From the NCBI RefSeq assembly GCF_019219825.1, contig NZ_JAHUXH010000012.1:152088-216087 (forward strand): a stretch of DNA of 64,000 nt. The letters are read 5' to 3'. This document shows, one piece after another, positions 41,319 through 49,029 of this stretch; position 1 is the first letter of the stretch; each line of letters starts with the position of its first letter. A program made the position numbers and the translations under genes. The notes beneath the pieces were generated by a model that did not search any database, was not told where the DNA came from, and saw nothing but the letters and a program-made list of their open reading frames with translations. The stretch is from Streptomyces sp. TRM70350 (GTDB taxonomy: Bacteria; Actinomycetota; Actinomycetes; Streptomycetales; Streptomycetaceae).

Positions 41319-41809
41319 CGGACCTCCAGCCGGGTGTGCGTCGCCACGATCGTGCGGCTCTGCGGATACGTGTGCCAGGTACGCCAGCTCGGTCCTGTGT
41401 CGCGCCACTCGACGGTGAGTGCGGTGACCGCGTCCGGGGAGCCGGGGAAGATGCCGTACAGCGCCCGGGGATGTGCCTCCGCCCGACCGCGTATCTCCGC
41501 CACCCGAGTGCTGAACTCGCCAGCGGGACAACGGCGGAGGCGGGCCTCGAAACGGTAGTTCCAGCCGTCGACCTCGCGCTCCGCCGCGTCCGGCAGGCCT
41601 CCCTCGACGCCGGGCAGACAGGCCACGGTCTCCCGGACCGGCCCCGCGAAGACCTGATGCGAGGCACCCAGGAGCCTGAGCTGCACATCGAGCCCCCCGA
41701 CGGTCAGGTCCCGCACGGCGAGCGCGGTGCACGGGGGATGACCGAGGGCGAACGAGAGCTGGTCGGCGTCGGTGTCGAGATACGGTGCGGCCAGGGCTAT
41801 ACCGCTCAT
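41315..41809 (-). CDS. DUF2617 protein
   Basis: Protein of 164 residues, soluble and without a signal peptide. It reads APYLDTDADQLSFALGHPP, LRLLGASHQVFAGP, RFEARLRRCPAGEF, LYGIFPGSPDAVTALTVE and ends with strands WRTWHTYPQSRTIVATHTRLE, as in the actinobacterial DUF2617 family. It is the first gene of the four-gene unit with DUF4247, DUF350 and the SpeE-like protein; the promoter should lie in the gap above 41810. ATG 41809 is preferred over an in-frame upstream start. No biochemical role is known. Confidence 0.8.
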   Translation of the reverse strand: MSGIALAAPYLDTDADQLSFALGHPPCTALAVRDLTVGGLDVQLRLLGASHQVFAGPVRETVACLPGVEGGLPDAAEREVDGWNYRFEARLRRCPAGEFSTRVAEIRGRAEAHPRALYGIFPGSPDAVTALTVEWRDTGPSWRTWHTYPQSRTIVATHTRLEVR

Positions 41810-42122
41810 CCGGTACCGACCCAGCACGCCACGCGCGCCCCCAGGACGGAACGCGCACACCCCAGCTTCAACGAAGATCCCCCGAGTTGGACCATGCAGA
41901 ACGCCGCAGAGTATGGCACACGCGCGCGGGGCTGCGGGGTGGGGCAGACGAGGCCCACCTCTGGCTACCTGCGTGCGGCTGTGTATCGGGCGTTCGTGGA
42001 CGCCGAGGCCATCGCCCGGTGGCGATACGACATGCCGGATGGCGTTGGCGAAGCTCGCCAGGCTTGGGGAGTCGGGCGAGCTTCGTTCGGGCTGACGGGG
42101 CGGTCCGGCGATGCGTCGGTCC
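41810..42122. other. Gap holding the DUF2617 promoter and a gene remnant
   Basis: About 310 bp. The lower part should contain the promoter of the minus-strand DUF2617 operon. The upper part holds the AHSA1-like remnant listed separately. No palindrome was noticed. Confidence 0.35.
41958..42095 (+). pseudogene. Remnant of an AHSA1/SRPBCC-family gene
   Basis: The plus strand reads LRAAVYRAFVDAEAIARWR, the first helix of an Activator-of-Hsp90-like SRPBCC protein, and then jumps to MALAKLARLGESGELRSG in another frame, which matches the closing helix of the same family (SLAKLA-LVE type). The whole beta-sheet middle of about 90 residues is gone, so this is a deletion scar. Confidence 0.45.
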
Positions 42123-42734
42123 TCAGCGGGTCCCGTTCCAGTTGTGCGCCACGTCCACCACGACGCGGTCCGTCAGCACCAGTACCCGGAAGGGCAGCCG
42201 TGCCCGCACTCCGAGTCCGATCTGCGTCTCGCCCTCGAAGCTGCCTCCGAAGCGTGCGTCCCGGAAGGTGCGGTATCCCGTGAGGTCGACGCCGGGCAGC
42301 GGGCGGCCCGCCCGTGCGGGGTACGTCGGCGCGCCGGTTTCGGGGTCGTAGGCGGGTGCGGTCACCCGTACCTCAAGGATGGCTCCGCCGCTGACCGGAA
42401 TGGGGTGGCCTGATCCGTCCTGGCGGAGCTGGTCGACGTACCTGACCGAGTAGCCGAGCCCCTTTGTGCCCGCGCCGGGGAGGTCGACGACCATCCGGTC
42501 GTAGCAGGCCTGGCGGCCGGTCCTGACGTTCGTGACCGGCACGGTCGTGGTGGCGGTGCGGGTCTCGGCCGTGCTGCCCCAGCCGGTCGGACACGCCGTG
42601 GCGGGCGGGGTCGCGACCGAGGCGCGGGCCGGGGCCGCTTGCGCCGGGGTGGCCGCCACCGCCGCGGTGGCGCCCGTGAGCGCGAGCGCCACCCACACCG
42701 TCGCCTTCCTTGCCCTTTTTCTTTTTCGCGCCAT
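42123..42734 (-). CDS. Secreted AMIN-like domain protein
   Basis: Exported protein of 203 residues. It has a strongly basic start (MARKRKRARK), a signal peptide cut around residue 35 (ATPAQAAPA), then the actinobacterial AMIN-like domain: PTGWGS, TNVRTGRQACYDRMVVDLPG with one of two cysteines, VRYVDQLRQDGSG, LPGVDLTGYRTFRDARFGGSFEGETQIGLGVRARLPFRVLVL and VVVDVAHNW at the end. AMIN domains bind cell-wall or envelope partners. GGGGGA precedes ATG 42734. No neighbour clarifies its job. Confidence 0.8.
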   Translation of the reverse strand: MARKRKRARKATVWVALALTGATAAVAATPAQAAPARASVATPPATACPTGWGSTAETRTATTTVPVTNVRTGRQACYDRMVVDLPGAGTKGLGYSVRYVDQLRQDGSGHPIPVSGGAILEVRVTAPAYDPETGAPTYPARAGRPLPGVDLTGYRTFRDARFGGSFEGETQIGLGVRARLPFRVLVLTDRVVVDVAHNWNGTR

Positions 42735-42897
42735 TGCATCCCCCAAGGTGTGCGTGTTGGTGATATCTACCAGGACAGCCGTGACAGCCGAAAGGTTGCA
42801 CCTGGGGATCACGCACTGTCATGGCCCGGGGGCAGGCGCCAAACCCCCGAGAATGCTCGTGCCGAGGGCACGGCTCTCGGGGGCGGGCCGGTCGGCG

Positions 42898-43362
42898 TCA
42901 GGACGGTCCGGGCTTGATGCGCCCGCGCCAGCCTCCGGTTTCGCCGCCGCGCTGCTCGATGTAGTCCTTGAAGCGACGCATGTCTCCCTTGATGCGCCGG
43001 TCCATGATCCCTGTCATGTCCGCGGCCTTCTCCGCGGCGCCCGTGGGTTCGACATCCATGACCAGTTCCACGCGGGTGTGCGTGTCGTCCAGGCGCTGGA
43101 AGCGGACAGTGCCCTTCTGGTGGGTTTCCCCCGAGGTGGTGCGCCAGGTGATCCGCTCGTCGGGGAGCTGGTCGACGATCTCGGTGTCGAACTCCCGGCG
43201 TACTCCGCCGATCTTCGTGGTCCAGTGGTTGTGGCGGTCGTCGAGTTGCCTGACCTCCTCGACGCCCTCCATGAAGTTGGGGAACTCCTCGAACTGGGTC
43301 CACTGGTTGTAGGCGGTGTGCAGGGGGACCTCGACCTCCACTGCTTCCTTGACCGTGCTCAT
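42898..43362 (-). CDS. SRPBCC-family cyclase/dehydrase-like protein
   Basis: Protein of 154 residues with the polyketide-cyclase/Coq10-like START fold: VEVEVPLHTAYNQWTQFEEFPNFMEGVEEVRQL, a classic opening, then ITWRTTSGETHQKGTVRFQRLDDTHTRVELVMDVEP and a long C-terminal helix with a basic tail. In Streptomyces such stand-alone proteins are often stress-linked, and a real polyketide cluster is absent here, so a cyclase role is unlikely. Start is ATG 43362. Confidence 0.8.
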   Translation of the reverse strand: MSTVKEAVEVEVPLHTAYNQWTQFEEFPNFMEGVEEVRQLDDRHNHWTTKIGGVRREFDTEIVDQLPDERITWRTTSGETHQKGTVRFQRLDDTHTRVELVMDVEPTGAAEKAADMTGIMDRRIKGDMRRFKDYIEQRGGETGGWRGRIKPGPS

Positions 43363-43648
43363 GTCCGACCTCCTTGGCGATCGTGTCCGGCAGGCTGTCG
43401 GCCCGCCGTGCGGATCTCCGAACAGTGCAGCGAGTACCCGGGGAGGGCGGGTTAACAGCAGGGCCTTGAGTGAGTCGCACTACGTGCTGGTCGCTGCACT
43501 GGGCGTTGTCCGGCGTCCGCCGTGCCCGGGCTTCCGCGGTGCCGTTTGGCCCAGTGCATCGGTGTGTACGAGGCTGTGTTGCGAGAGCGCACCGCGCCGC
43601 TCACCGGCTCGCTGCCGACAGACGCCGCCCCGGGAAGGGAATGACCGT

Positions 43649-43939
43649 ATGATCATCTTCGGCGCCAAGGGATACCTGTACCAGATCGCGATACTGACGC
43701 TGCTGTGCGGCCACTGCGGCAATCCCGCCGCCCACACGCTCAGGAAGCGCGTCACCAAGTTCACGCTGTTCTTTGTGCCGCTGTTCCCGTTCTCGACCAA
43801 GTACACGACCCAGTGCACGTTCTGCGGCGCGGAACAGAGGGTGACCAAGGAGCAGGCGGAGCAACTGCAGGCGCAGGCGGCAGGCGGACCGGGCGGTCAG
43901 TCGTACGGGCAACCGCAGCAGCAGCCGTACCAGTCCTGA
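43649..43939 (+). CDS. Zinc-ribbon protein
   Basis: Protein of 96 residues. Two CxxC knuckles, CGHCG near residue 20 and CTFCG near residue 56, frame a hydrophobic stretch (KFTLFFVPLFPFSTKYTTQ), as in the small zinc-ribbon family found across actinobacteria. The C-terminus is a Gly/Gln/Pro-rich tail. ATG 43649 has AAGGGA about 11 nt upstream. Partner and role are unknown. Confidence 0.8.
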   Translation: MIIFGAKGYLYQIAILTLLCGHCGNPAAHTLRKRVTKFTLFFVPLFPFSTKYTTQCTFCGAEQRVTKEQAEQLQAQAAGGPGGQSYGQPQQQPYQS

Positions 43940-43972
43940 AGGCGCCGAGGGCCTCGGTGTCCGGGCGCCGGG

Positions 43973-44365
43973 TCAGGCCCCGGCCGCCTCCCGCGCGATG
44001 GCGTCGAAGCGGGCGCCCATCTCCTCCGCCAGGGCCTTGGCCGCAGACAGCGGGCGGACCATGACCATCAGCTCCGCGATCTTCCCGTCCTCGTTCATGC
44101 GCAGGAAGTCGCAGCCCTGGAGCTGCTTTCCGGAGACCGTCGCGGTGAAGACCAGGGCGTGGTCGCGGGCGTCGGGGGCGCCGATCTCCCGCTCGTAGGA
44201 GAAGTCCTGGAAGACCTCGGCGACGGCGCGCAGGATCGCGGCCGTGACGGCCTTGCCGGTGTACGGCTTGAAGACGACGGGGCTGGTGAAGACGACGTCG
44301 TCGGCCAGCATGGCCTCCACGGCGTCGATGTCCTTGTCCTCGACCGCCTGACGGAAGGGATGCAT
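43973..44365 (-). CDS. SnoaL/NTF2-like protein under PadR control
   Basis: Protein of 130 residues with an NTF2-like fold: MHPFRQAVEDKDIDAVEAMLADDVVFTSPVVFKPYTG, then FSYEREIGAPDARDHALVFTATVSGKQLQGCDFLRMNEDGKI and a closing helix. ATG 44365 is preceded by GAGGTGAC; the frame can be read from TTG 44395 but that lies in the operator. It is divergent from a PadR regulator, and the shared region carries several GTCAAC/GTTGAC repeats, so it is the likely target. Substrate unknown. Confidence 0.8.
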   Translation of the reverse strand: MHPFRQAVEDKDIDAVEAMLADDVVFTSPVVFKPYTGKAVTAAILRAVAEVFQDFSYEREIGAPDARDHALVFTATVSGKQLQGCDFLRMNEDGKIAELMVMVRPLSAAKALAEEMGARFDAIAREAAGA

Positions 44366-44390
44366 CCAGGTCACCTCGGGCACTCGGATA

Positions 44391-44478
44391 GTCAACGAAT
44401 TGAATAGGTGGCAGCGAGGCTAGGGGGCGGTGCCTGGCTTGTCCAGGGTTTGGTGGTCAACTCGTTGACTAGTCAACG
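44391..44478. promoter_or_regulatory. Divergent promoter region with PadR-type operators
   Basis: For the minus-strand SnoaL-like gene, TGGACA (44445-44440), a 17-bp spacer and TAGCCT (44422-44417) make a good promoter. GTCAACGAATTGAAT (44391-44405) lies just downstream of its start point. On the regulator side CGTTGACTAGTCAACG (44463-44478) is a perfect 16-bp palindrome, overlapped by GTCAACTCGTTGAC (44456-44469). Repeated GTCAAC half-sites suggest cooperative binding. Confidence 0.6.
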
Positions 44479-44496
44479 CGGTGCTAACGTGGCGCG

Positions 44497-45060
44497 ATGG
44501 CTTTGCGCAACGCGGTGATGGCCGCACTGCTGGAGGGCGAGGCGTCCGGGTACGACCTCGCGAAGGGGTTCGACGCCTCCGTCGCCAACTTCTGGATGGC
44601 CACCCCTCAGCAGCTCTACCGGGAGCTGGAACGCATGGAGCGCGAGGGCCTCGTCGTGGCCCGCGTGGTCGAGCAGGAGCGGCGGCCCAACAAGCGGCTC
44701 TTCTCCCTCACCGAGGCCGGCTTCGCCGCCGTGCGGGCCTACGTCGCCGAACCGCCCGCCCGGCCGACCGCGATCCGGGACGAGCTGATGGTCAAGGTCC
44801 AGTGCGCCGACGTCGGCGACCTGGAGGCCGTGCGCGCGGCGGTCGCCGAGCGCATCGAGTGGGCCACCGCCAAGCTGGCCCGCTACGAGCGGCTGCGGGA
44901 GCGGATGCTGAGCGGGCGCACGGAGGACGAGCACTTCGCACAGGCCGAGCGGATCGGGCCGTATCTCACGCTGCTGCGCGGGATGTCCTTCGAACGGGAG
45001 AACCTGCGCTGGTGCGAGCTGGCGCTGCGGCGGCTGAAGGAGCGCGCGGCGACGCGCTGA
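44497..45060 (+). CDS. PadR-family regulator
   Basis: Regulator of 187 residues: winged helix about 1-85 (ALRNAVMAALLEGEASGYDLAKGFD, YRELERMEREGLV, KRLFSLTEAGFAAVRAYV) and a vinculin-like helical C-terminus (VRAAVAERIEWATAKLARYERLRERML, YLTLLRGMSFERENLRWCELALRRLK). The ATG follows the palindrome by 19 bp with no ribosome site, so the transcript may be leaderless. It probably represses itself and the divergent SnoaL-like gene through the shared GTCAAC repeats. It is a paralogue of the regulator at 31704-32252. Confidence 0.87.
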   Translation: MALRNAVMAALLEGEASGYDLAKGFDASVANFWMATPQQLYRELERMEREGLVVARVVEQERRPNKRLFSLTEAGFAAVRAYVAEPPARPTAIRDELMVKVQCADVGDLEAVRAAVAERIEWATAKLARYERLRERMLSGRTEDEHFAQAERIGPYLTLLRGMSFERENLRWCELALRRLKERAATR

Positions 45061-45240
45061 CGCAAGCCGGAGCAGCGCGCGGCGGCGGGCTGAGCCGGGC
45101 GTGGCTGGGCGGGCGACGGCACGGCGTGTGGACCGGATCGCCGACCCTGGGGGCAGCCGTACGCCGTGCGGGCGCGGCGGTGGCGAGCGCCCACTTCAAA
45201 GGACAACGCGCCCCTGAGGCTGACCAGCTGAGGCTCCCGC

Positions 45241-45848
45241 TCACACCTGATGCACCCGGTCCACCAGGATGTCGACGACCAGGGGAGTGCGCGGGCCGAA
45301 ACTGAGCAGGACGCCGTCGTCGAGAGTGACGACAGAGCGGTTCTGACCGGCCGGTGTCTCACGGATGCCCGGCACGTCGAGCAGTCCGTCGACGCCGCCG
45401 ATCGACTCCAGGCCCTTGCTCGTCATCAGGATCACATCCGGCTGGGCCTTGATCAGGGCCTCGCTGGTCAGCGGCGTGAACGGCTTGTCCAGGCCGGACT
45501 CGACGCCCGCATCCACCGCGCCCGCGGCAGGATCCGTGAGGCGTCCTCGACGGTGACCTCACGTCCGTCGGACGAGTCGACCGTGACGGGCAACTCCGGT
45601 TGCGGTGGCTCCCCTTGGAGCGGGACGAGGGAGTTCGTCGCGAGCTGCTTCTGCGCCGCCGCGGCACGCTCACCCGCCGAGGCCGGTGACGCGTCCGCCC
45701 CCGTGGGACCGGAGCCGCCCCCACAGGCCGCGGTCAGCAGCCCAAGGGCCAGTGTCAGGGCGAGGGCGACGGGGCCACGCCGGTGCGACGGGCGGCGACG
45801 ATGACGGAGCCGGGGGCGGACCCCGGCCCGCCACTTCCGTGGCGCCAT
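45241..45848 (-). pseudogene. Hemin ABC transporter substrate-binding protein gene with internal deletion (hmuT-like)
   Basis: From ATG 45848 the frame gives a lipoprotein signal (LALGLLTAAC then GGGSG) and a normal N-terminus up to TVEDASRILP. At about 45520 it jumps, in another frame, to DAGVESGLDKPFTPLTSEAL and then the normal HmuT C-terminus (KAQPDVILMTSKGLESIGG, GPRTPLVVDILVDRVHQV). Roughly 150-200 residues are missing, so no heme-binding protein can be made. Permease and ATPase genes are absent downstream. Confidence 0.7.
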
Positions 45849-45895
45849 CACCGCCCCACGGCAGAAACCCCTTTCACGGCACCGCGCAGGACACC

Positions 45896-45925
45896 TTGAC
45901 GGGCATGATGTTACCGGTAACATCA
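45896..45925 (+). promoter_or_regulatory. Promoter with perfect 20-bp LacI-type operator
   Basis: TGATGTTACCGGTAACATCA (45906-45925) is a perfect palindrome with a central CG. TTGACG (45896-45901) and TAACAT (45918-45923) are 16 bp apart, so the -10 lies inside the palindrome and transcription would start near the GTG at 45932, giving a possibly leaderless mRNA. The LacI-family gene at 49030 is the obvious regulator. Confidence 0.6.
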
Positions 45926-45931
45926 ATCCGC

Positions 45932-47122
45932 GTGACCGAGCCAACGACCGGACCTCCCGTCGCAGCCGCCCGCACCACCCCGGACACCCCCGCCTTCACC
46001 CCGCTCGCCGTGGTCGCCTCCTGTGTGGGCTTCATGCTCATCGGGGCGCTCCAGGCGTTGTACGGGCCCGCGATCCCCGCGTTCCGGCGGGAGTTCGGGC
46101 TGTCCCCGTCGGCCGCCGGGTTGGGGCTGAGCGCCCATTTCGCCGGCGGTGTCGCCGGGGTGCTGCTCTTCGACCGGCTGCACGGGCGGATCAGCAACCG
46201 GCGGCTCCTGGGCTGCTCGTATCTGCTGATGGCCGTGGGCGCGACCGGCTTCGCCCTGGCGCCCGACTGGCCGTCGGCGCTGGCCATGGCGCTGCTCGCC
46301 GGGCTCGGCTTCGGCGGCGTCGACTACGGCCTCAACCAGCTCTTCGCCATCGGCTTCGGCCACCGCTCGACGGCCATGCTCAACGTCCTCAACGCCCACT
46401 TCGGCGTGGGCGCCATGCTCGGCCCGGCCGTCGTCGGCGTGGTCGGCGCCGATCGCTACCCGGCGGTCTTCCTCGGCTTCGCACTGGTCACCCTGCCGTT
46501 GCTGCTGTGCCTGAGGGGCGTACGCGACCGGTCGCCGAAGCCCGGCGGTGCGACGGGGGAGTCCGGTGCCCTGGGCCGGAGCCTGGGATCCGTGCTCGCG
46601 GTGTTCGTCGCGCTGTACGTCCTGCACGTCGGTATCGAGGCCGGCGTCGGCGGCTGGGAGCCGACCCACCTGGAGAGCGTGGGGTACGGCGCCGGGTTCG
46701 CGGCGACCGCCACCTCCGTGTACTGGCTGATGATGACGGTCGGCCGGTTCCTTGTCGTGCCGATCGCCCTGCGCTTCTCCGCCCAGGCCATCATCACCGT
46801 CTCCTGCGCGGGCATGACCGGCTGTCTGCTGCTGGCCACGGTGCCGGGCCTCGCACCCTACGCGTACGCGGGCGTCGGCCTGTTCATCGCGCCGATCTTC
46901 CCGACCGGGCTGCCGTGGCTCAACCGGGCGGTGCCGCGGGCCCGTCGAGCCGGGGCGACGGTCATCGCCGCGTCCGTGGCCGGTGGCGTAGCGGCCGGTC
47001 CCTCGCTCGGCAAGGCCATCGAGTGGTCGGGGACGCGTGCGGTGCCGTTGCTGCTGAGCGGTGTGTCCGCGCTCTGCCTGGTGGCGACTCTCTGGCTGAT
47101 CCGGGCCACTCGCCCGTCGTAG
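45932..47122 (+). CDS. MFS transporter
   Basis: Twelve-span major facilitator protein of 396 residues. First helix FTPLAVVASCVGFMLIGALQALYGPAIPAFRREFGL, loop FDRLHGRISNRRLLGCSYLL (the 2-3 loop motif) and later helices such as AYAGVGLFIAPIFPTGLPWL are typical of sugar-type MFS proteins (compare FucP/GGP). GTG 45932 starts right after the operator. The GH35 beta-galactosidase gene begins 32 bp after its stop, so it probably imports a beta-galactoside for that enzyme (inference). It shares no sequence features with the galactan ABC system at 1-954. Confidence 0.82.
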   Translation: MTEPTTGPPVAAARTTPDTPAFTPLAVVASCVGFMLIGALQALYGPAIPAFRREFGLSPSAAGLGLSAHFAGGVAGVLLFDRLHGRISNRRLLGCSYLLMAVGATGFALAPDWPSALAMALLAGLGFGGVDYGLNQLFAIGFGHRSTAMLNVLNAHFGVGAMLGPAVVGVVGADRYPAVFLGFALVTLPLLLCLRGVRDRSPKPGGATGESGALGRSLGSVLAVFVALYVLHVGIEAGVGGWEPTHLESVGYGAGFAATATSVYWLMMTVGRFLVVPIALRFSAQAIITVSCAGMTGCLLLATVPGLAPYAYAGVGLFIAPIFPTGLPWLNRAVPRARRAGATVIAASVAGGVAAGPSLGKAIEWSGTRAVPLLLSGVSALCLVATLWLIRATRPS

Positions 47123-47154
47123 ATCGATCAATCTCGTCCGAAGGGAAGTTGCCC

Positions 47155-48903
47155 ATGCCCGCCCTGACCACGACCTCCGACGGCTTCCTGCTGCACGGTG
47201 AGCCGTTCCGGATCATCTCCGGTGCGATGCACTACTTCCGCGTCCACCCCGGCCAGTGGGCCGACCGGCTGCGCAAGGCCCGGCTGATGGGGCTCAACAC
47301 GGTGGAGACGTACGTGCCGTGGAACCTCCACCAGCCCCACCCCGACGGCCCCTTCGTCCTCGACGGCATCCTGGACCTGCCGCACTACCTGAACCTGGCC
47401 CGGGCCGAGGGCCTGCACGTCCTGCTGCGGCCCGGACCCTTCATCTGCGCGGAGTGGGACGGCGGTGGCCTGCCCGCCTGGCTCACCGCCGACCCCGGCA
47501 TCCGCCTGCGCAGCAGCGACCCGCGTTTCACGGACGCCGTGGACCGCTACCTCGACCAGCTGCTGCCCCCGCTGCTGCCGCACATGGCGGCATCCGGCGG
47601 CCCGGTGATCGCCGTACAGGTGGAGAACGAGCTGGGCGCCTACGGCGAGGACACCGCGTACCTCAAGCACCTGCACCACTCCCTGCGCTCGCGCGGCGTC
47701 GAGGAGCTGCTGTTCACCTGCGAACAGCCCGCCGACCTGGCGGCCGGACGTCTCCCCGGCACCCTGGCCACCGCCACCTTCGGCAGCAAGGTCGACCAGA
47801 ACCTCGGCCTGCTGCGCGCCCACCAGCCCGAAGGGCCGCTGATGTGCGCGGAGTTCTGGATCGGCTGGTTCGACCACTGGGGCGAGGGCCACCACGTGCG
47901 CGACGCGGCCGACGCGGCCCGCGACCTGGACCGGCTGCTGTCGGCCGGGGCCTCGGTGAACATCTACATGTTCCACGGCGGCACCAACTTCGGCTTCACC
48001 AACGGGGCCAACCACGACCACGCCTACGCCCCGATCACCACGTCCTACGACTACGACGCCCCGCTCACCGAGAGCGGCGACCCGGGCCCGAAGTACCACG
48101 CCTTCCGCGAGGTCATCGCCCGCCATGCCCCCGTACCCGACGAGCCCGCCCCCGCACCGGGCCCCAAACTCCCGCCCACCGTCGTCGAGCTGGACCGCCG
48201 GGCCGCCCTGCTGCCCCTCGTGCCGTGGAAGTCCGACCCCGTGCACGCCGACAGCCCCCTCACCATGGAGGAACTCGGCCAGCGCTCCGGCTACACCCTC
48301 TACCGCACCACCCTCCTCACGGGCGGCGACGGCCTGCTGCACTTCGCGGGCGGTGTCGGCGACCGGGCGCAGGTCTTCCTCGACGGCGCCCCCGTCGGCG
48401 TACTGGAACGCGAACGCCACGACGAGACCCTGCCCGTCCGCGTCCCCCGCCCCGGCACCACGCTGGACGTCCTCGTGGAGAACATGGGCGGCGCCAACTA
48501 CGGGCCCCGCATCGGCGAACCCAAGGGCCTGCTGGGACCGGTCACCTTCGACGGCGAGGAGCTGCGCGGCTGGGACTGCCACCCCCTGCCCCTGAACGAC
48601 ATCGAAGGTCTGCCGTTCGAGACCACCCCCGTCGTCGGCCCCGCCTTCCACCACGGCACCTTCGAGATCGCCGAACCTACCGACACCTTCCTCTCCCTGC
48701 CCGGCTGGACCAAGGGCCAGGCCTGGATCAACGGCTTCCACCTCGGCCGCTACTGGAACCGCGGCCCCCAACGCACCCTGTACGTCCCCGCACCCGCCCT
48801 CCGTCCCGGCGTCAACGACCTCGTCCTCCTCGAACTGCACGCCACCACCAGCACCCGCGCCCACCTCACCGACACCCCCGACCTCGGACCGGTGCAGCGC
48901 TGA
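47155..48903 (+). CDS. Beta-galactosidase, glycoside hydrolase family 35
   Basis: Enzyme of 582 residues. The TIM barrel begins with FRIISGAMHYFRVHPGQW, and RPGPFICAEWDGGGLPAWL and the acid/base Glu in VIAVQVENELGAYG (about E163) are GH35 signatures. The nucleophile Glu is in LMCAEFWIGWFDHWG (about E239). Beta-sandwich domains follow (GDRAQVFLDGAPVG, INGFHLGRYWNRGPQRTLYVPA). There is no signal peptide. AAGGGA precedes ATG 47155. It is the second beta-galactosidase of the window, in a different family and under a different operator from the GH42 enzyme. A LacI regulator gene follows. Confidence 0.92.
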   Translation: MPALTTTSDGFLLHGEPFRIISGAMHYFRVHPGQWADRLRKARLMGLNTVETYVPWNLHQPHPDGPFVLDGILDLPHYLNLARAEGLHVLLRPGPFICAEWDGGGLPAWLTADPGIRLRSSDPRFTDAVDRYLDQLLPPLLPHMAASGGPVIAVQVENELGAYGEDTAYLKHLHHSLRSRGVEELLFTCEQPADLAAGRLPGTLATATFGSKVDQNLGLLRAHQPEGPLMCAEFWIGWFDHWGEGHHVRDAADAARDLDRLLSAGASVNIYMFHGGTNFGFTNGANHDHAYAPITTSYDYDAPLTESGDPGPKYHAFREVIARHAPVPDEPAPAPGPKLPPTVVELDRRAALLPLVPWKSDPVHADSPLTMEELGQRSGYTLYRTTLLTGGDGLLHFAGGVGDRAQVFLDGAPVGVLERERHDETLPVRVPRPGTTLDVLVENMGGANYGPRIGEPKGLLGPVTFDGEELRGWDCHPLPLNDIEGLPFETTPVVGPAFHHGTFEIAEPTDTFLSLPGWTKGQAWINGFHLGRYWNRGPQRTLYVPAPALRPGVNDLVLLELHATTSTRAHLTDTPDLGPVQR

Positions 48904-49029
48904 TCGACCGTGCCTCGGCGTCAGCCACGGCTGAGGCGCCGGGGGAGGGCGTTCCCGCCCGGCCTATCCTGTGGTTCCGCCGGGCGGGACAGGACCGCCG
49001 GGAAGAGGCCGAAGGAAGCACCGCTCGCC

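Noticed and set aside
42898..43362. The SRPBCC protein as part of a polyketide cluster
   Set aside because: No ketosynthase, acyl carrier or tailoring genes occur in the window, and such stand-alone SRPBCC proteins are common.
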